Positions 31,399-39,809 of a DNA stretch of 64,000 bases are shown one piece after another. Positions within the stretch are counted from its first letter, which is position 1. The number at the start of each line of letters is the position of its first letter. Both the position numbers and the translations under genes were made by a program. Source of the stretch: a virus; the IMG/VR virus record IMGVR_UViG_3300036770_001342, positions 1 to 64,000 of that record, one strand, 5' to 3'. The notes beneath the pieces were generated by a model that was not told the DNA's origin, did not search any database, and saw nothing but the letters and a program-made list of their open reading frames with translations.

Positions 31399-32932
31399 GC
31401 TCTAATTGCTCAAACAACATGATCCCTAGATACCATAATAATTTATCAAATGGATCTTTGTGTAACGGGGCCATATTCCAATATATGACGGGTATTAAAA
31501 GTTTCACTTTTTGCAAATTGTAGTTTTTTGCTTTAATGTATTTTATCAACTCCGCCACATAGTATTCATAATTTTCTACATAAGGAATATCAATTGACAC
31601 TTTACCGTCACATATTTCTACATTAAAATTGTTTTGCTTGATCTTGCTATAATCAATTAAAAAACCACCATACAGTTTGCTTAAATCGTAATAGATGTCC
31701 CCATATTCAACAATGTCGCCAAACTCATGTCTCCAATCTATAACTGTAAATTTGTCTTTATTAATTAACACGTTGTCAAATTGTAAGTCCCCATGCGTAT
31801 ATCCAGAAAGTAAACAGGTTGTCAACAAGTTCCAATCAATATTATTCAAATAATAATCATAGTGTTTAACAGAAACATTGTTTATATGGGTGACTGTTGG
31901 TAGATTTTTATGCATGTTCAGAAATTTGTCAATTCTAGATAAAGTCTTTTCTTTATAGAATTTGGTAGCATCAGCCTGCAAATCTACATCTTTGGTAATC
32001 CAAACTTGTTTATCCATCCAATCTAAAAATTTTTTAAAACTTTGTTTCTTATTGTTTTGATACAACGTTTTTCCCTTACCAAAATCATATTTTAACCAAC
32101 CATTAGATTGTGTAACTTGTTCAGGATAAACGTCTGGATTAGTAAGGTATTTGGTATACTTTTTTTGTGAGATAGAACTGTCTTTCCAGTACTTTAAAAC
32201 TTTGTTATTACAAATATATGTAATCTCATCAGTTTTGGTAAAATCATAATTTTCAACTTCTTTTCTAGCAGAAGTGTAAATGTTTAGATTACCGAAATCT
32301 AACCAAGAATTAAGAAGTTGCACATTACTACCAACAGAAATCGTCTCTATAATTTCCGGCGTTTTACATGCCTGCAATCGTTCTATAAATTTAATATGGT
32401 CTTTGATATACATAACTCCGGTAAATGCATAGTAATCACTACCGGTAGTTTCTTTAAATTGTATATCTAATATCTTGTTATTATCTAATTTAAAAGTTGT
32501 GTAATGAAAATTTAAGTCTTGATCGACTTGTTTGACATAGTACGTGTCTGTACCAGATGGTTTTAACTTCTCTGTAAAATAAGAGTCGCAAGGAATATAA
32601 TAAAATGATCCAGTAATTTTTTCTATGCACTGTTTAATAGTATATCCGGGCCCAGTAAAATTTTCAATATAATTGTCAATTTCGACAAACTCAATATTTC
32701 GTTCAGGGTATGCTAGATTACAAAAATCTATAACTTGTTCTTTTTTATATCCGACCGGAATTATAAATTTAGTGTCATTAGAAAATTGATCTATAATATG
32801 CGCAAGTACGGGTTTATTTTTAAACGGTACTAATCCTTTATTGATAAAGGCAGTAAGTTCTCCCATTCTAGAACCTAATCCAACAGTAGGTATTATTACT
32901 AGATTATTTGTGTTCGCTTTCAATTTTACCAT
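31382..32932 (-). CDS. Fused sugar nucleotidyltransferase / APH-type kinase
   Basis: 516 residues. Residues 10-240 form an NTP-transferase domain: VIIPTVGLGSRMGELT (12-27) is the nucleotide-binding loop with K32 and PFKNKPVLAHII behind it, and YIPCDSYF carries the metal aspartate. The C-terminal half has YTHGDLQFDNVLI and FTVIDWRHEFGD, the HGDxxxxN and DW(D/R) motifs of the aminoglycoside/choline kinase fold. One protein would phosphorylate and nucleotide-activate a sugar or amino alcohol, as in LicA/LicC pairs. It overlaps both neighbours. Confidence 0.82.
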   Translation of the reverse strand: MVKLKANTNNLVIIPTVGLGSRMGELTAFINKGLVPFKNKPVLAHIIDQFSNDTKFIIPVGYKKEQVIDFCNLAYPERNIEFVEIDNYIENFTGPGYTIKQCIEKITGSFYYIPCDSYFTEKLKPSGTDTYYVKQVDQDLNFHYTTFKLDNNKILDIQFKETTGSDYYAFTGVMYIKDHIKFIERLQACKTPEIIETISVGSNVQLLNSWLDFGNLNIYTSARKEVENYDFTKTDEITYICNNKVLKYWKDSSISQKKYTKYLTNPDVYPEQVTQSNGWLKYDFGKGKTLYQNNKKQSFKKFLDWMDKQVWITKDVDLQADATKFYKEKTLSRIDKFLNMHKNLPTVTHINNVSVKHYDYYLNNIDWNLLTTCLLSGYTHGDLQFDNVLINKDKFTVIDWRHEFGDIVEYGDIYYDLSKLYGGFLIDYSKIKQNNFNVEICDGKVSIDIPYVENYEYYVAELIKYIKAKNYNLQKVKLLIPVIYWNMAPLHKDPFDKLLWYLGIMLFEQLEHEKFL

Positions 32933-33344
32933 GCGATCTGCCGATATCGTCTTGTAATCTTACTACATCATCTAGTTCAGTTGTGCTTGCTTCTATAAAT
33001 TCTAGGTCAGTAATCGCTTCAACTCTATGAACATATCCCGGAGAGATATTGCAACTGACGCCCTCATATAAATCTATAACATTCATGTTTTTTTGATATA
33101 GTTCAAGTTCGCTATCAGTCATTCCTTTTAATAAAAACGTGTCTATATCTAGCGGGGTTTGGCTAATGTATAGTTTACCCGTTCCGGATAATACATAATT
33201 AGTTTCAAATTTATTTTTATGTACTTGGAGACTAGTACGCTTGCCAGCCTTAAATAATATACGTTTTAACGCATAGGGTTCATTTTTACCTTCTGCGATC
33301 CATAATTCATGTCCCCAGTGTTTTGTTACTTTTTTAATAGGCAT
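32904..33344 (-). CDS. Cupin of the mannose-6-phosphate isomerase type II class
   Basis: 146 residues. KHWGHELWIAE (8-18), then KRTSLQVHKNKFETNYVLSGTG holds the metal-binding histidine and glutamate of the cupin, and SPGYVHRVEA (101-110) gives the second histidine. ASTTELDDVVRLQDDIGR near the end is the classic tail of the ManA-type II/ManC cupin domain. It may isomerise a sugar phosphate. It overlaps the nucleotidyltransferase/kinase gene by 29 nt, consistent with the same pathway. Confidence 0.82.
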   Translation of the reverse strand: MPIKKVTKHWGHELWIAEGKNEPYALKRILFKAGKRTSLQVHKNKFETNYVLSGTGKLYISQTPLDIDTFLLKGMTDSELELYQKNMNVIDLYEGVSCNISPGYVHRVEAITDLEFIEASTTELDDVVRLQDDIGRSHGKIESEHK

Positions 33345-34125
33345 TTATTTTCTCTATTAATAGATCAGCAGTAATTTTATGGGCTTCTTCATTAGCATGT
33401 AGACTTCCTATTGTATCAGGATACTTGTCTGCATATCTAAACCAATTGTGGTTTAAAAAGTTTTTTTCTGGAATTAACTTTCGCAGTTTTTCTTCGTCTG
33501 ACATGACTATTACTTTAATACCATTATTTATAAGCATACTGTATGCTGTGTATATTAAACTGATATCGTAATCTCTTTTCATAGGACTGACACTTACTGA
33601 TCCGTACATCATAACATCAATAAAATAGTCACGTATTAATTTTAATCTTTCTTTGCTTTCATTTTCAAATCTAGGATATTTATTAGGATGGTATTTGTCT
33701 AGATGTTCATGCAATGCTGGTATTTGTTCGGTAAAAAGAATAGGTTTATATTTAGGATTGTCTTTAAGATAAAAATCTAATGAATTTTCATGATATGGTT
33801 GTGGATAATTATGGGGAGGATAATCATGATAATTTAAATTAAGCATACTAAGATAATAAGGAACCTGCTTGTCATCTGCTTCGCTCGATAACCATTCCAT
33901 TCTGTCAAAACTTGTAACGCTGATTATTACAAATGATGGTTTGGTTGCTAATTCTAAAACATACTGTGCTTGTAGGTATATTGCATAATTACTTGCGCTG
34001 CCCCTAGCAAAAACGTTTAAATCCCAATCAAAGTGATTAGCAACTAGTTGACCATATCTGTCTCTTAGTATATTTCTAAGTCCTATGCCCACATTAAAAC
34101 TATCACCGCAGATTACTAAACTCAT
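33334..34125 (-). CDS. SGNH/GDSL-like hydrolase
   Basis: 263 residues. VICGDSFNVGIG (4-15) is block I with Ser9, and GSASNYAIYL is the block II/III glycine-asparagine region. The C-terminal LHANEEAHKI provides a histidine in the block V position, though the usual aspartate three residues before it is glutamate-like. It overlaps the cupin gene by 11 nt and is linked to the next SGNH gene by ATGA. Probable sugar-linked esterase or acyltransferase. Confidence 0.65.
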   Translation of the reverse strand: MSLVICGDSFNVGIGLRNILRDRYGQLVANHFDWDLNVFARGSASNYAIYLQAQYVLELATKPSFVIISVTSFDRMEWLSSEADDKQVPYYLSMLNLNYHDYPPHNYPQPYHENSLDFYLKDNPKYKPILFTEQIPALHEHLDKYHPNKYPRFENESKERLKLIRDYFIDVMMYGSVSVSPMKRDYDISLIYTAYSMLINNGIKVIVMSDEEKLRKLIPEKNFLNHNWFRYADKYPDTIGSLHANEEAHKITADLLIEKINAY

Positions 34126-35006
34126 ATTATTTTATTCTCGTTTATATATCTATATAGTTCTTCTGCCCATGCTTTGTGAGATACATCTGACGGGTGCATT
34201 CCAAAATACTTCTGTTCTATATCAGTTTGATCTATAAAGTTTTTAAAAGTATTATGGTAAATATTTTTCTTATAAAATCTGACTGGATCAACTGTGTCCC
34301 ACAATTTATGGTAATGATTATAACTTTTGTGTTGTCTAGTTGTATCTAAATTTGAATAGTTGATTTTACCATAACTGTAACTAAAAAGATCAAGTTTACT
34401 TGCTATATCTCTTATATTTAAATTTTGCCATAGATGAAAAAAATGTGTATCTGTTTGATAAAAACTGTTAAATGCTAGCCATTTGATGTTATGAGCCTGA
34501 CAGAAATTTTGTAACAAAATATTGTTCATTATGTATCTTGGGATATATTCTTCTTCGTTCCACAAGTAACTAATATAATATTGCCAAAAATCTTTATTGT
34601 GGGGTACATTGAAGTGTGGAACGTGGGGCCAAATTCTAAATCTAAAACTCATTTGTTCATCTTTATACCAGAAAAAATTACGTTCAGGACTAGACCAACC
34701 TACAACAACCAATAAATCATTTGTAGATTTGTTTACACTGATATAGTTTTCTATTAGATAAAGTATTGTTCTGTTTAGTATTGAACCGTTATCATCAGCA
34801 GGTGTTGATAAATTTATTACTTCCTCTGCCTTAAATAATTCTCCTAAATGATAAGAATATGTTTTAGGTATTCTATATGCATCGTTATCTTCAAAGTAGT
34901 CATATTGAGTTACGTATTGATAGTCTTTTGAATATTTTGCTTCGTGTTCAGGACTTACTATTTCTGATCCAAAAGTCCAACTGTCACCATTTGTTACTAT
35001 TTTCAT
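34122..35006 (-). CDS. SGNH/GDSL-like hydrolase
   Basis: 294 residues from ATG at 35006, chosen for its ATGA junction with the upstream gene over a longer frame to 35033. KIVTNGDSWTFGSE (2-15) is block I with Ser9; LSTPADDNGSILNRT (about 77-91) is the glycine-asparagine block; GMHPSDVSHKAWAEE near the C-terminus has the D..H pair. Similar in layout to the next gene upstream, suggesting a duplication. Confidence 0.68.
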   Translation of the reverse strand: MKIVTNGDSWTFGSEIVSPEHEAKYSKDYQYVTQYDYFEDNDAYRIPKTYSYHLGELFKAEEVINLSTPADDNGSILNRTILYLIENYISVNKSTNDLLVVVGWSSPERNFFWYKDEQMSFRFRIWPHVPHFNVPHNKDFWQYYISYLWNEEEYIPRYIMNNILLQNFCQAHNIKWLAFNSFYQTDTHFFHLWQNLNIRDIASKLDLFSYSYGKINYSNLDTTRQHKSYNHYHKLWDTVDPVRFYKKNIYHNTFKNFIDQTDIEQKYFGMHPSDVSHKAWAEELYRYINENKII

Positions 35007-35770
35007 AAAAAACTCTCTAAGTAAGTAGCCCAAGCATCATGCCCTTCTTCAAAATAATGGGAGTTGGGACCTTTTTTGTAATTGTCTTTCAAAAATTCGT
35101 GCATACCTATAGGTATAAAATTTGTTCTATCAAGTAAATTTGAATATTTGGTAGGATTTTCTAAATTTAATTGCGCATCAATCATTTTGCCGTAAGTTAG
35201 AAAAAATTTGTATTTTACATTGAGATGCTTAAAAGTGTTTTGTAAGGTTAATATATTTCTGTATGATCTGTCCGCGTCTCCTATATCCGTAGAAAATCGT
35301 GTAAAGTAATATTCAACTTCATTATTTTCACCGGTAGGACAAAAATTTACATATCTATTATATTCATTTTTATAGAATTCATTACGATTTGGTGATGTTA
35401 TGCCAATTATAAATTGATATTTAAAAGGGTATCTACTAATTTGATCATAATTTTCATCAATAAATTCAAGCGTGGTTCTTGTAATTTTATCGTTACTGCC
35501 GCCGTTTGACCCTAAATTTAACACGGTCAAAGCATTTAATTTTTCACCTAATACTCCACCAAAAAAGTAACGCTTTCTATAATTTTCGCACACGATTCTA
35601 TCGTGGTCAGTTAACGTTATTTCTTTCGTCTGATATGGTTCCCCAAATAAAAACATCATAAAATTTTTATCTGTTAATAGCGACTTATATTGGTCGGGTA
35701 CCAATTCTTCGCCGTATACATTACTATCGCCGTTAAGAATTAAGTTGAAGCGCGGCGTTTGATTTTCCAT
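35003..35770 (-). CDS. SGNH/GDSL-like hydrolase
   Basis: 255 residues. NLILNGDSNVYGEELVP (9-25) is block I with Ser16, NLGSNGGSNDKITRTTLEFI is the glycine-asparagine block, and HYFEEGHDAWATYL is the C-terminal block V-like segment. The layout, including TRTTLEFI against NRTILYLI, matches the preceding gene, so the two are tandem paralogues. Its start overlaps the upstream glycosyltransferase-like gene by 31 nt. Confidence 0.68.
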   Translation of the reverse strand: MENQTPRFNLILNGDSNVYGEELVPDQYKSLLTDKNFMMFLFGEPYQTKEITLTDHDRIVCENYRKRYFFGGVLGEKLNALTVLNLGSNGGSNDKITRTTLEFIDENYDQISRYPFKYQFIIGITSPNRNEFYKNEYNRYVNFCPTGENNEVEYYFTRFSTDIGDADRSYRNILTLQNTFKHLNVKYKFFLTYGKMIDAQLNLENPTKYSNLLDRTNFIPIGMHEFLKDNYKKGPNSHYFEEGHDAWATYLESFL

Positions 35771-36486
35771 GGATAATCCTTATAAAATACAAATAGTCCT
35801 AAATCTGTTGCATATTTATGGAGTATTGAACCCGGACCTAATTTTCTGTGTGCTAGTTTATTAATACGATGCGCAGGTTCTTTGCAAAAATCTGTAGTAT
35901 TTTCTATATGTTTTCTGTATACGTTCGATAATAAATCCATCGAAAAACTATCGCCCCAATACATCACATCATTTAAATCATTGCCGTAATATTCTGTTAT
36001 CATTTTGTGCGGTTTTAATCCGGCTGTTATCGATAGAATAGGAGGCAATTCGTATTCAAAGTGCTGCATTTCCCAATATGCGTCAGGTCTAGTTTTTATA
36101 ACTAAATCATATTCAAAATTATTTTCTAATTCATAACTGCGTTTTAATTGCATACTTCTCATAAAACTGTATAAGGGACTTTCCCATGCTGAATATTTTA
36201 TGGTAATTGCCTTGTCTACTTCAAATTTTACAAAATTATAGGCATTTTTGTAATCTGTTATTTCTTGTTCGTCAATTATTACATCTACGCTATCTTTATA
36301 TTTGGGACCATTCCAAATAGTTTCATACTTTAAATCAATCCAAGTATTATAATTCCAAGTATGAGCAAACAAATCTATTTGGTGCGTAGTATTACCGATA
36401 TTATAAAATCTTATAATATCATCATATGTTTCTCGCCAGGTACGAATTTGACCGGAAAAGCAAATTGCAATTTTAAGAGGCTTCAT
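35740..36486 (-). CDS. Glycosyltransferase-like protein of the CxSGQxR type, copy 1
   Basis: 248 residues from ATG at 36486; the longer frame to 36522 overlaps more of its neighbour. MKPLKIAICFSGQIRTWRE (1-19) is the family's opening. LKRSYELENNFEYDLVIKTRPDAYW (about 123-147) corresponds to the acceptor/donor segment with an RxD motif. The next gene is a clear paralogue (IAVCLTGQPRMW; LKRQYERENNFEYDICIHGRSDMTF). Role inferred: transfer of a sugar to a surface glycan. Confidence 0.65.
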   Translation of the reverse strand: MKPLKIAICFSGQIRTWRETYDDIIRFYNIGNTTHQIDLFAHTWNYNTWIDLKYETIWNGPKYKDSVDVIIDEQEITDYKNAYNFVKFEVDKAITIKYSAWESPLYSFMRSMQLKRSYELENNFEYDLVIKTRPDAYWEMQHFEYELPPILSITAGLKPHKMITEYYGNDLNDVMYWGDSFSMDLLSNVYRKHIENTTDFCKEPAHRINKLAHRKLGPGSILHKYATDLGLFVFYKDYPWKIKRRAST

Positions 36487-37291
36487 AATCGTGTAGTCCA
36501 TACTTATTGATATAATTTTCATCTCTTATGACTAAGGGTATGATACCCCCGTCTAGTTGATGTATAGTTATATTAAGCATTTTCGTGTAGAAAAATAAGG
36601 CTCTTTCAGGAGATAGTTTTTCAAAAAACATTTGATCAACTAAAAATTTACTTCCCCTAAAAAAATCACTCATAATATCAAAAGTTAAAGAATTTGAATA
36701 CCAAAAAACATCCCCTACTTTAGTATATGGATATTCTATAACATTATTAGTAGTATATAATGTATTCGTATCAGGTAATGGTAATTTTGCTAATTTAGGT
36801 ATATGATGATTATCATATAGTTTTTTAAACGTCATATCTGATCTACCGTGAATACAAATATCATATTCAAAATTATTTTCTCGCTCATACTGCCTTTTTA
36901 ATTCTGCTACTTTCATCCAGCTGTAATATTGGTATGAGACTTCTTTAACAACCGGAGTAACTTCTTGATCATTATAGGGATTTGGTAATTGACTTTTAAT
37001 TTGCATGACCAAATCTTCAACATGTTGAGGGACATCAAATTCAGACTTGTCTATACAATATTTTTTTGGATAATATAATTCATTTATTTGATTAAATTCA
37101 TCGTCACTGACATATTCTTTTTGATTATCATGTAACTCAACGCTTTTTGGTACAGTTTTATAATTCCAAAAATGATAAAATACATCTTTAGAACAATTAT
37201 AATCCGTAAATAAGTTGTCCCACCATCGCTGACCCTTATCCCACATTCTAGGTTGTCCAGTTAAACAAACTGCTATTTTCAACTCTCTCAT
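36473..37291 (-). CDS. Glycosyltransferase-like protein of the CxSGQxR type, copy 2
   Basis: 272 residues. MRELKIAVCLTGQPRMWD (1-18) and AELKRQYERENNFEYDICIH with GRSDMTF (about 144-168) match the tandem neighbour. FHLPDTN-type acidic residues precede YPYTKVGDVFWYSNS. The two copies differ in the middle, suggesting different acceptors. Linked by ATGA to the first radical SAM gene. Confidence 0.65.
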   Translation of the reverse strand: MRELKIAVCLTGQPRMWDKGQRWWDNLFTDYNCSKDVFYHFWNYKTVPKSVELHDNQKEYVSDDEFNQINELYYPKKYCIDKSEFDVPQHVEDLVMQIKSQLPNPYNDQEVTPVVKEVSYQYYSWMKVAELKRQYERENNFEYDICIHGRSDMTFKKLYDNHHIPKLAKLPLPDTNTLYTTNNVIEYPYTKVGDVFWYSNSLTFDIMSDFFRGSKFLVDQMFFEKLSPERALFFYTKMLNITIHQLDGGIIPLVIRDENYINKYGLHDYEAS

Positions 37292-38475
37292 ACTAATCCA
37301 TTAAATTCAGGTAAAAAATTTACAATATTATGATTACGAACTTTATCCATCATACGTATAAAATCTAATGTTTGTTTATCGTTTGATGCGGTAGGTTCTC
37401 TGTTTAGTTCGTGTAAAAGTTTGATTTTATTATTTTTATTACTAAACGTATTATTATTTTTATAACTGGTTGAAAAGTCAGGTATTAGATTGATTTGTTC
37501 TTTTGCTAATTCTTTTAATTCATTTGGTAAATTACTTACGTGTAGAAAATTAGGACTGTGAACCATATTACATTCTATTTTTACATCATTAAAAAATTTA
37601 TAAAAATTGCCAACATTACATATATTGTAAACACTTACTGTTTGTGTGATGGATGTTTGAAATTGTTCATTTTTAATAATTTCCATATGTTTCATAACAG
37701 TGTCCCAATCGCTAGGATATCTGATATAATAGTTTCTTTGCTCTAAATCATCAATAGATAATTGCATTTTTACATGCTTAAACTCTTTTAATAACTCTAT
37801 GAATCGTTCCGGCATTAATGTTAGATTAATGTTGTATAATAATTCAATATTTTTTGCGCGTCCCATTTCAACTAATTTTTCTAAAAAGTAAAAATGTTCT
37901 TTGATTAATGTGGGTTCGCCGCCATTAATATAAATGAGTTCTAGTTGATCACTGTGTGTTAATAATTGATCATACCAATCTTTATTTCTATACCACTTAC
38001 TAGTAAATTCACTATAATTATAATGGTCGTTTTGTTGCAGTTCTGGTAATTTTTTTACATCTTCAATCCATTTGCTACTTGACATAGGATTACAAGTTAA
38101 ACACTTAATGTTACATACATTACCTAATCGTAATTCTACAAAGCGCAGAGGAAACTTTTCTTGTTTTAGGAACAAATTATTTACAAGAAATTTTTTATTT
38201 TCCTGCATTCTTTTACTTTCGATACCGTTTTCTTCATCTCTATAGCAACCCATGCATTCGACTGGTTTTTCACCATTTTTCATTTTACGTCTAATTTCAG
38301 TGAAACTATCACTATTCATAATTTCATCAATAGTATTGTCACTTAAATTTAATACGTCATTATTAGTTCTGGCAAAACAAACTCCATTTTCATAATTAGC
38401 AACGCAACAAGGACTTACTAACCCGTTAGGATGTGTCGCTAAGTGTGTCCAAGGTAATACGCATAGTGTTTTCAT
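37288..38475 (-). CDS. Radical SAM protein with N-terminal cysteine module, copy 1
   Basis: 395 residues from ATG at 38475 (ATGA junction). The SAM-binding cluster is C121-x3-C125-x2-C128 in LGNVCNIKCLTC, and INGGEPTL is the GGEP motif. Before it are C5, C23-C24 and C74-x2-C77 (ECMGCYRDE), a twitch-like module that likely holds a second iron-sulfur cluster. This is the N-terminal-twitch radical SAM family found in phage and bacterial glycan clusters. The four genes in a row share this design. Substrate unknown. Confidence 0.82.
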   Translation of the reverse strand: MKTLCVLPWTHLATHPNGLVSPCCVANYENGVCFARTNNDVLNLSDNTIDEIMNSDSFTEIRRKMKNGEKPVECMGCYRDEENGIESKRMQENKKFLVNNLFLKQEKFPLRFVELRLGNVCNIKCLTCNPMSSSKWIEDVKKLPELQQNDHYNYSEFTSKWYRNKDWYDQLLTHSDQLELIYINGGEPTLIKEHFYFLEKLVEMGRAKNIELLYNINLTLMPERFIELLKEFKHVKMQLSIDDLEQRNYYIRYPSDWDTVMKHMEIIKNEQFQTSITQTVSVYNICNVGNFYKFFNDVKIECNMVHSPNFLHVSNLPNELKELAKEQINLIPDFSTSYKNNNTFSNKNNKIKLLHELNREPTASNDKQTLDFIRMMDKVRNHNIVNFLPEFNGLV

Positions 38476-39809
38476 ATATTTTTCCACCAATTTAAAAGTT
38501 CTGCATGTTCAGCAAATATATCTTCTATTGTTAAGCGTCCGTTGACTCCGTCTCCCCTATACTTTGCTATACGTGATAAATTTTCTTTACCTCTTTTCCA
38601 TCCATCTTTATAATCAGGATATGTTTCCATAAAAGTGGGTTTAGTTTTTAAGTCTTTTAAGGCTTCGACATATATATTTGTTTTAGGGGTAACTCTAGGC
38701 TCAATATAAGATAATATATCGTCTATTATATTTTCAAGTAATGGTTTAGGTATGCTGACAGGCGACATGATTACGCTGCTGTCAAATGAAAAAGTTGTTT
38801 TGATATATGTGGTAACGTCTAATTCTTTTGCAATATCGAATAGATTTTTAATTGAAAATAAGCCCGGTAATGTAATAGTTAAATCTAATACCATACCATG
38901 ATTACCATATTGCTCATTTAAAAATAATCCCTGTTTGAAGTTACTGTACCATTCATCCCATTCTATACCTGTTCGAACATATTCTACGATCTTGCCCGTG
39001 CCGTCAATACTAGCACAAAGATTAACATTTTTAAAGTGAGGCAATAAGTCATATAACTTAATACCTTTGTGTTCAATTCTACTTAGATTAGTATTATAGC
39101 GTATAACAACATTTTTGCTTTGACCGGTCTCAACTAGATATTTCATTATGTCCCAGTGTATTTCCCACATTAGTGGTTCGCCACCTACCCAATAAATTTC
39201 TTCTATAATACCTTTTTTGACACTATCCCATAATTCAGTTTCGGCAACTTCTTTTTGAAATTTGTTAAATTTTAACTGATTTTCTTTTTTATAAAAGGGT
39301 TCTAGTTCTTCGTTAATGTTGCCCATTAAACGTCTTTCTGTAGCCCAACTTGAACTTAACAAGTCACCGCACATACGACATTTAAAATTACATAAATTAC
39401 TAATTCTATAATCATAACTGATAGGTTCTAGGGTAGTATGTCCAGTCTCGTCAGTATTTTCAAAAATTTCTTCAATCTTATGCGGGAAAAGTGTGTTTGT
39501 AAAATAACTTTTATAGGTGTACAAATTTAGTATGTTCTCGTTACATACTTGGCATTGTGGTAACATTTCACCCGCCATCATTTTCTTACGTATATCTTTC
39601 ATGTAATCACTGTTCCAGTGATCTTTTAATGTTACCGGGTTAAAGTAAGCGTTATCATCTGGATTGTCGCTGTCAATATATTGCTTTATATATGTGGCCT
39701 TTTCTCGGCTGGCACAGCATAAACGTCTTTCTCCTTGCGGAGAAAGATACGTATGCGTCCAAGGAGCAACGCAAAATGATTTATTGCCATCACTCGGCTT
39801 TATTTTCAT
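38472..39809 (-). CDS. Radical SAM protein with N-terminal cysteine module, copy 2
   Basis: 445 residues. Core cluster C140-x3-C144-x2-C147 in SNLCNFKCRMC, GGEP motif in YWVGGEPLMW. N-terminal cysteines C13, C31-C32 and C86-x2-C89 (CQVC) parallel copy 1. SIDGTGKIVEYVRTGIEWDEWY is a strongly conserved later block, shared with copies 3 and 4 as EYIR(D/Y)GL. The overlap with copy 3 is 20 nt. Confidence 0.85.
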   Translation of the reverse strand: MKIKPSDGNKSFCVAPWTHTYLSPQGERRLCCASREKATYIKQYIDSDNPDDNAYFNPVTLKDHWNSDYMKDIRKKMMAGEMLPQCQVCNENILNLYTYKSYFTNTLFPHKIEEIFENTDETGHTTLEPISYDYRISNLCNFKCRMCGDLLSSSWATERRLMGNINEELEPFYKKENQLKFNKFQKEVAETELWDSVKKGIIEEIYWVGGEPLMWEIHWDIMKYLVETGQSKNVVIRYNTNLSRIEHKGIKLYDLLPHFKNVNLCASIDGTGKIVEYVRTGIEWDEWYSNFKQGLFLNEQYGNHGMVLDLTITLPGLFSIKNLFDIAKELDVTTYIKTTFSFDSSVIMSPVSIPKPLLENIIDDILSYIEPRVTPKTNIYVEALKDLKTKPTFMETYPDYKDGWKRGKENLSRIAKYRGDGVNGRLTIEDIFAEHAELLNWWKNI

